Shown piece by piece: positions 62,873 to 64,000 of a DNA stretch of 64,000 bases. Below the pieces are notes generated by a model. That model was not told the DNA's origin. It did not search any database and worked only from the letters and a program-made list of their open reading frames with translations. The stretch spans positions 314,994 to 378,993 of the forward strand of contig SVEF01000001.1 of assembly GCA_015057585.1 (NCBI GenBank), in the 5' to 3' direction. Position 1 is the stretch's first letter. Each line of letters begins with the position of its first letter. Both the position numbers and the translations under genes were made by a program. This stretch comes from Lachnospiraceae bacterium (GTDB taxonomy: Bacteria; Bacillota; Clostridia; Lachnospirales; Lachnospiraceae).

Positions 62873-63577
62873 CTATACTGTAATTACGGTTCCGTTGCTT
62901 GTTCCCATGGCTGCATCCACAATACCGTTTTCTTCGTTTAGCGAGAAAATCAATAACGGCATCTTATTTTCCAGACAAAGAACAGCACTGGTCAAATCAA
63001 TCACACCAAGCTTTTTATCCACAATTTCATTGATGGCCAGTGTCTCATATTTCTTTGCATCCGGGTTCTTCTTTGGATCACTGTCATAAACACCATCAAT
63101 CGCTTTTGCCATAAGAATAACATCGCATTCTAATTCAATGGCACGCAATGATGTAGCTGAATCCGTGGAAAAATACGGATGACCGGTTCCTCCGGCGCAA
63201 AATACAACACAGCCGGACTTTAAATCTTTTACCGCTTCATCCTTGGAAAATAATGTTGTCATACTTCCACAGGCAAACGGTGTATATACTTTGGTCTTTA
63301 AACCAAGGTATCTGAAAATATCCGATACATAAATGCAATTCATCACCGTGGCAAGCATCCCAATCTGGTCTGCTTTTACTCTGTCAATTGTTTCGCTCGT
63401 TCTGCCTCTCCAAAAGTTTCCGCCGCCGATAACAATGGCAACTTCAACTCCCTGTTCTACTAATGTTTTTACCTGTTTTCCAACTGCAATGCAGGTCGTT
63501 TCATCAAAACCGGTATGTTTTTCTCCAGCCAACGCTTCTCCACTTAACTTAAGTAATACTCTGTTATACTTGCCCAT
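62873..63577 (-). CDS. pyrH: UMP kinase
   Basis: Phosphorylates UMP to UDP in pyrimidine synthesis. The 234-residue amino-acid-kinase-fold protein has VLLKLSGEALAG, VIGGGNFWRGR, ADQIGMLATVMNC, AGGTGHPYFSTDSAT and DGVYDSDPKKNP. AGGAAGAAGA precedes the start. It stands 21 bases after the bactofilin gene and starts the pyrH-frr-uppS-cdsA-dxr-rseP-ispG-polC series. Confidence 0.98.
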   Translation of the reverse strand: MGKYNRVLLKLSGEALAGEKHTGFDETTCIAVGKQVKTLVEQGVEVAIVIGGGNFWRGRTSETIDRVKADQIGMLATVMNCIYVSDIFRYLGLKTKVYTPFACGSMTTLFSKDEAVKDLKSGCVVFCAGGTGHPYFSTDSATSLRAIELECDVILMAKAIDGVYDSDPKKNPDAKKYETLAINEIVDKKLGVIDLTSAVLCLENKMPLLIFSLNEENGIVDAAMGTSNGTVITV

Positions 63578-63598
63578 GATTTTCTTCTTCCTTTGCTT

Positions 63599-64000
63599 TT
63601 ATTCAAAAATATCGTCAATTTCAAGATCAGCATATGTTAAGGAACAGAAACCATCCATGACTGCACCGTTATTCATCTGAATAGACTTAGCCTTGATATT
63701 TCCTTTGATGATTGCAGTGGAATCCAAAACCACAGGACCCTTAACGTCGATTTCACCCTTTACCGCACCCGCAAATACTGCAGAACTTGCGGTAATATCA
63801 CCGATAATAACTGTACCAAGACCAACCTTTACGCAGCCTTCACTGTTAATAGAACCTTCCAGACGGTCAGTATTTACGAACACCTCAGCAGCAAGTGAAT
63901 TACCGGTTACTTTACCAGAAATGGTAAGCTTACCTAAACATTCAATATCACCGTTGATGGTCCCCATAACATCGAGGGAACAATCCGAAATAATGCTGCC
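63599..64000 (-). CDS. bactofilin-family cytoskeletal protein (5' end outside window)
   Basis: Polymer-forming beta-helix protein that assembles into filaments at the membrane. The visible 133 residues carry repeated short strands typical of the fold (GTINGDIECLGKLTISGKV, GDITASSAVFAGAVKGEID, KGPVVLDSTAIIKGNI). An ATG occurs at 63967, but the same frame is open to the window edge and reads GSIISDCSLDVMG, which continues the repeat pattern, so the start lies outside. In Firmicutes these proteins act in cell shape or flagella. Confidence 0.85.
   Translation of the reverse strand, partial: GSIISDCSLDVMGTINGDIECLGKLTISGKVTGNSLAAEVFVNTDRLEGSINSEGCVKVGLGTVIIGDITASSAVFAGAVKGEIDVKGPVVLDSTAIIKGNIKAKSIQMNNGAVMDGFCSLTYADLEIDDIFE

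Overview
The window looks like chromosomal core sequence from a low-GC Gram-positive of class Clostridia, most probably a Lachnospiraceae relative. The basis is AGGAGG-type ribosome binding sites, A/T-rich intergenic DNA, a ribosomal protein L27 with the Firmicutes cleavable N-terminus beside its protease Prp, PolC-type DNA polymerase, and sporulation-type genes (yqfC, yqfD, a spoVB-like flippase, a BofC-like protein). Nearly all genes lie on the minus strand; only the zinc-ribbon gene at 8874-9698 and the lipoprotein gene at 49760-51913 are on the plus strand. I see no phage, insertion sequence or CRISPR array.

Read in the direction of transcription (high to low coordinates), 64000-52618 is an envelope and translation operon: bactofilin (cut by the window edge), pyrH, frr, uppS, cdsA, dxr, rseP, ispG, polC. 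It ends in a long inverted repeat, followed by tRNA-Glu(CUC) with its own promoter and an unexplained structured non-coding stretch (52011-52185). Region 51913-48064 holds a secreted multi-domain lipoprotein (plus strand), thymidine kinase, and a barnase-like ribonuclease predicted to be a lipoprotein with a barstar-like inhibitor. alaS and rpsU follow. Region 44926-31590 is a tight run: yqfC, yqfD, phoH, an unknown membrane protein, ybeY, a spoVB-like flippase, a BofC-like protein, two flavoproteins, proB, proA, miaB. rny (ribonuclease Y) follows with its own promoter and terminator.

The most interesting part is 28336-17899. A proC-nudix transcript with a clear promoter leads into seven genes that match the Gram-positive exosortase G (XrtG) system: a PTPS-like domain fused to a large membrane protein, a secreted protein with a Firmicu-CTERM-type tail, the exosortase-family protein XrtG, a processive-type family 2 glycosyltransferase, a membrane protein with a degenerate GGDEF domain, a YfhO-like membrane protein, and a free PTPS-like protein. 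Together they suggest a small machine that builds a surface glycan or glycolipid and processes or attaches one dedicated surface protein. The transcript then continues into pyrimidine-nucleoside phosphorylase and ends at a terminator.

After that come a D,D-carboxypeptidase, a metallophosphoesterase, scpA, scpB and an SNF2/SWIM helicase. The last block (8781-223) is the conserved ribosome-linked cluster: a previously untracked 52-residue membrane protein, two radical-SAM-cluster proteins, ribonuclease G, a diguanylate cyclase with a sugar-binding-type sensor, rplU, prp, rpmA and obgE. It ends in nested hairpins and a 51-bp tandem repeat at the window edge.
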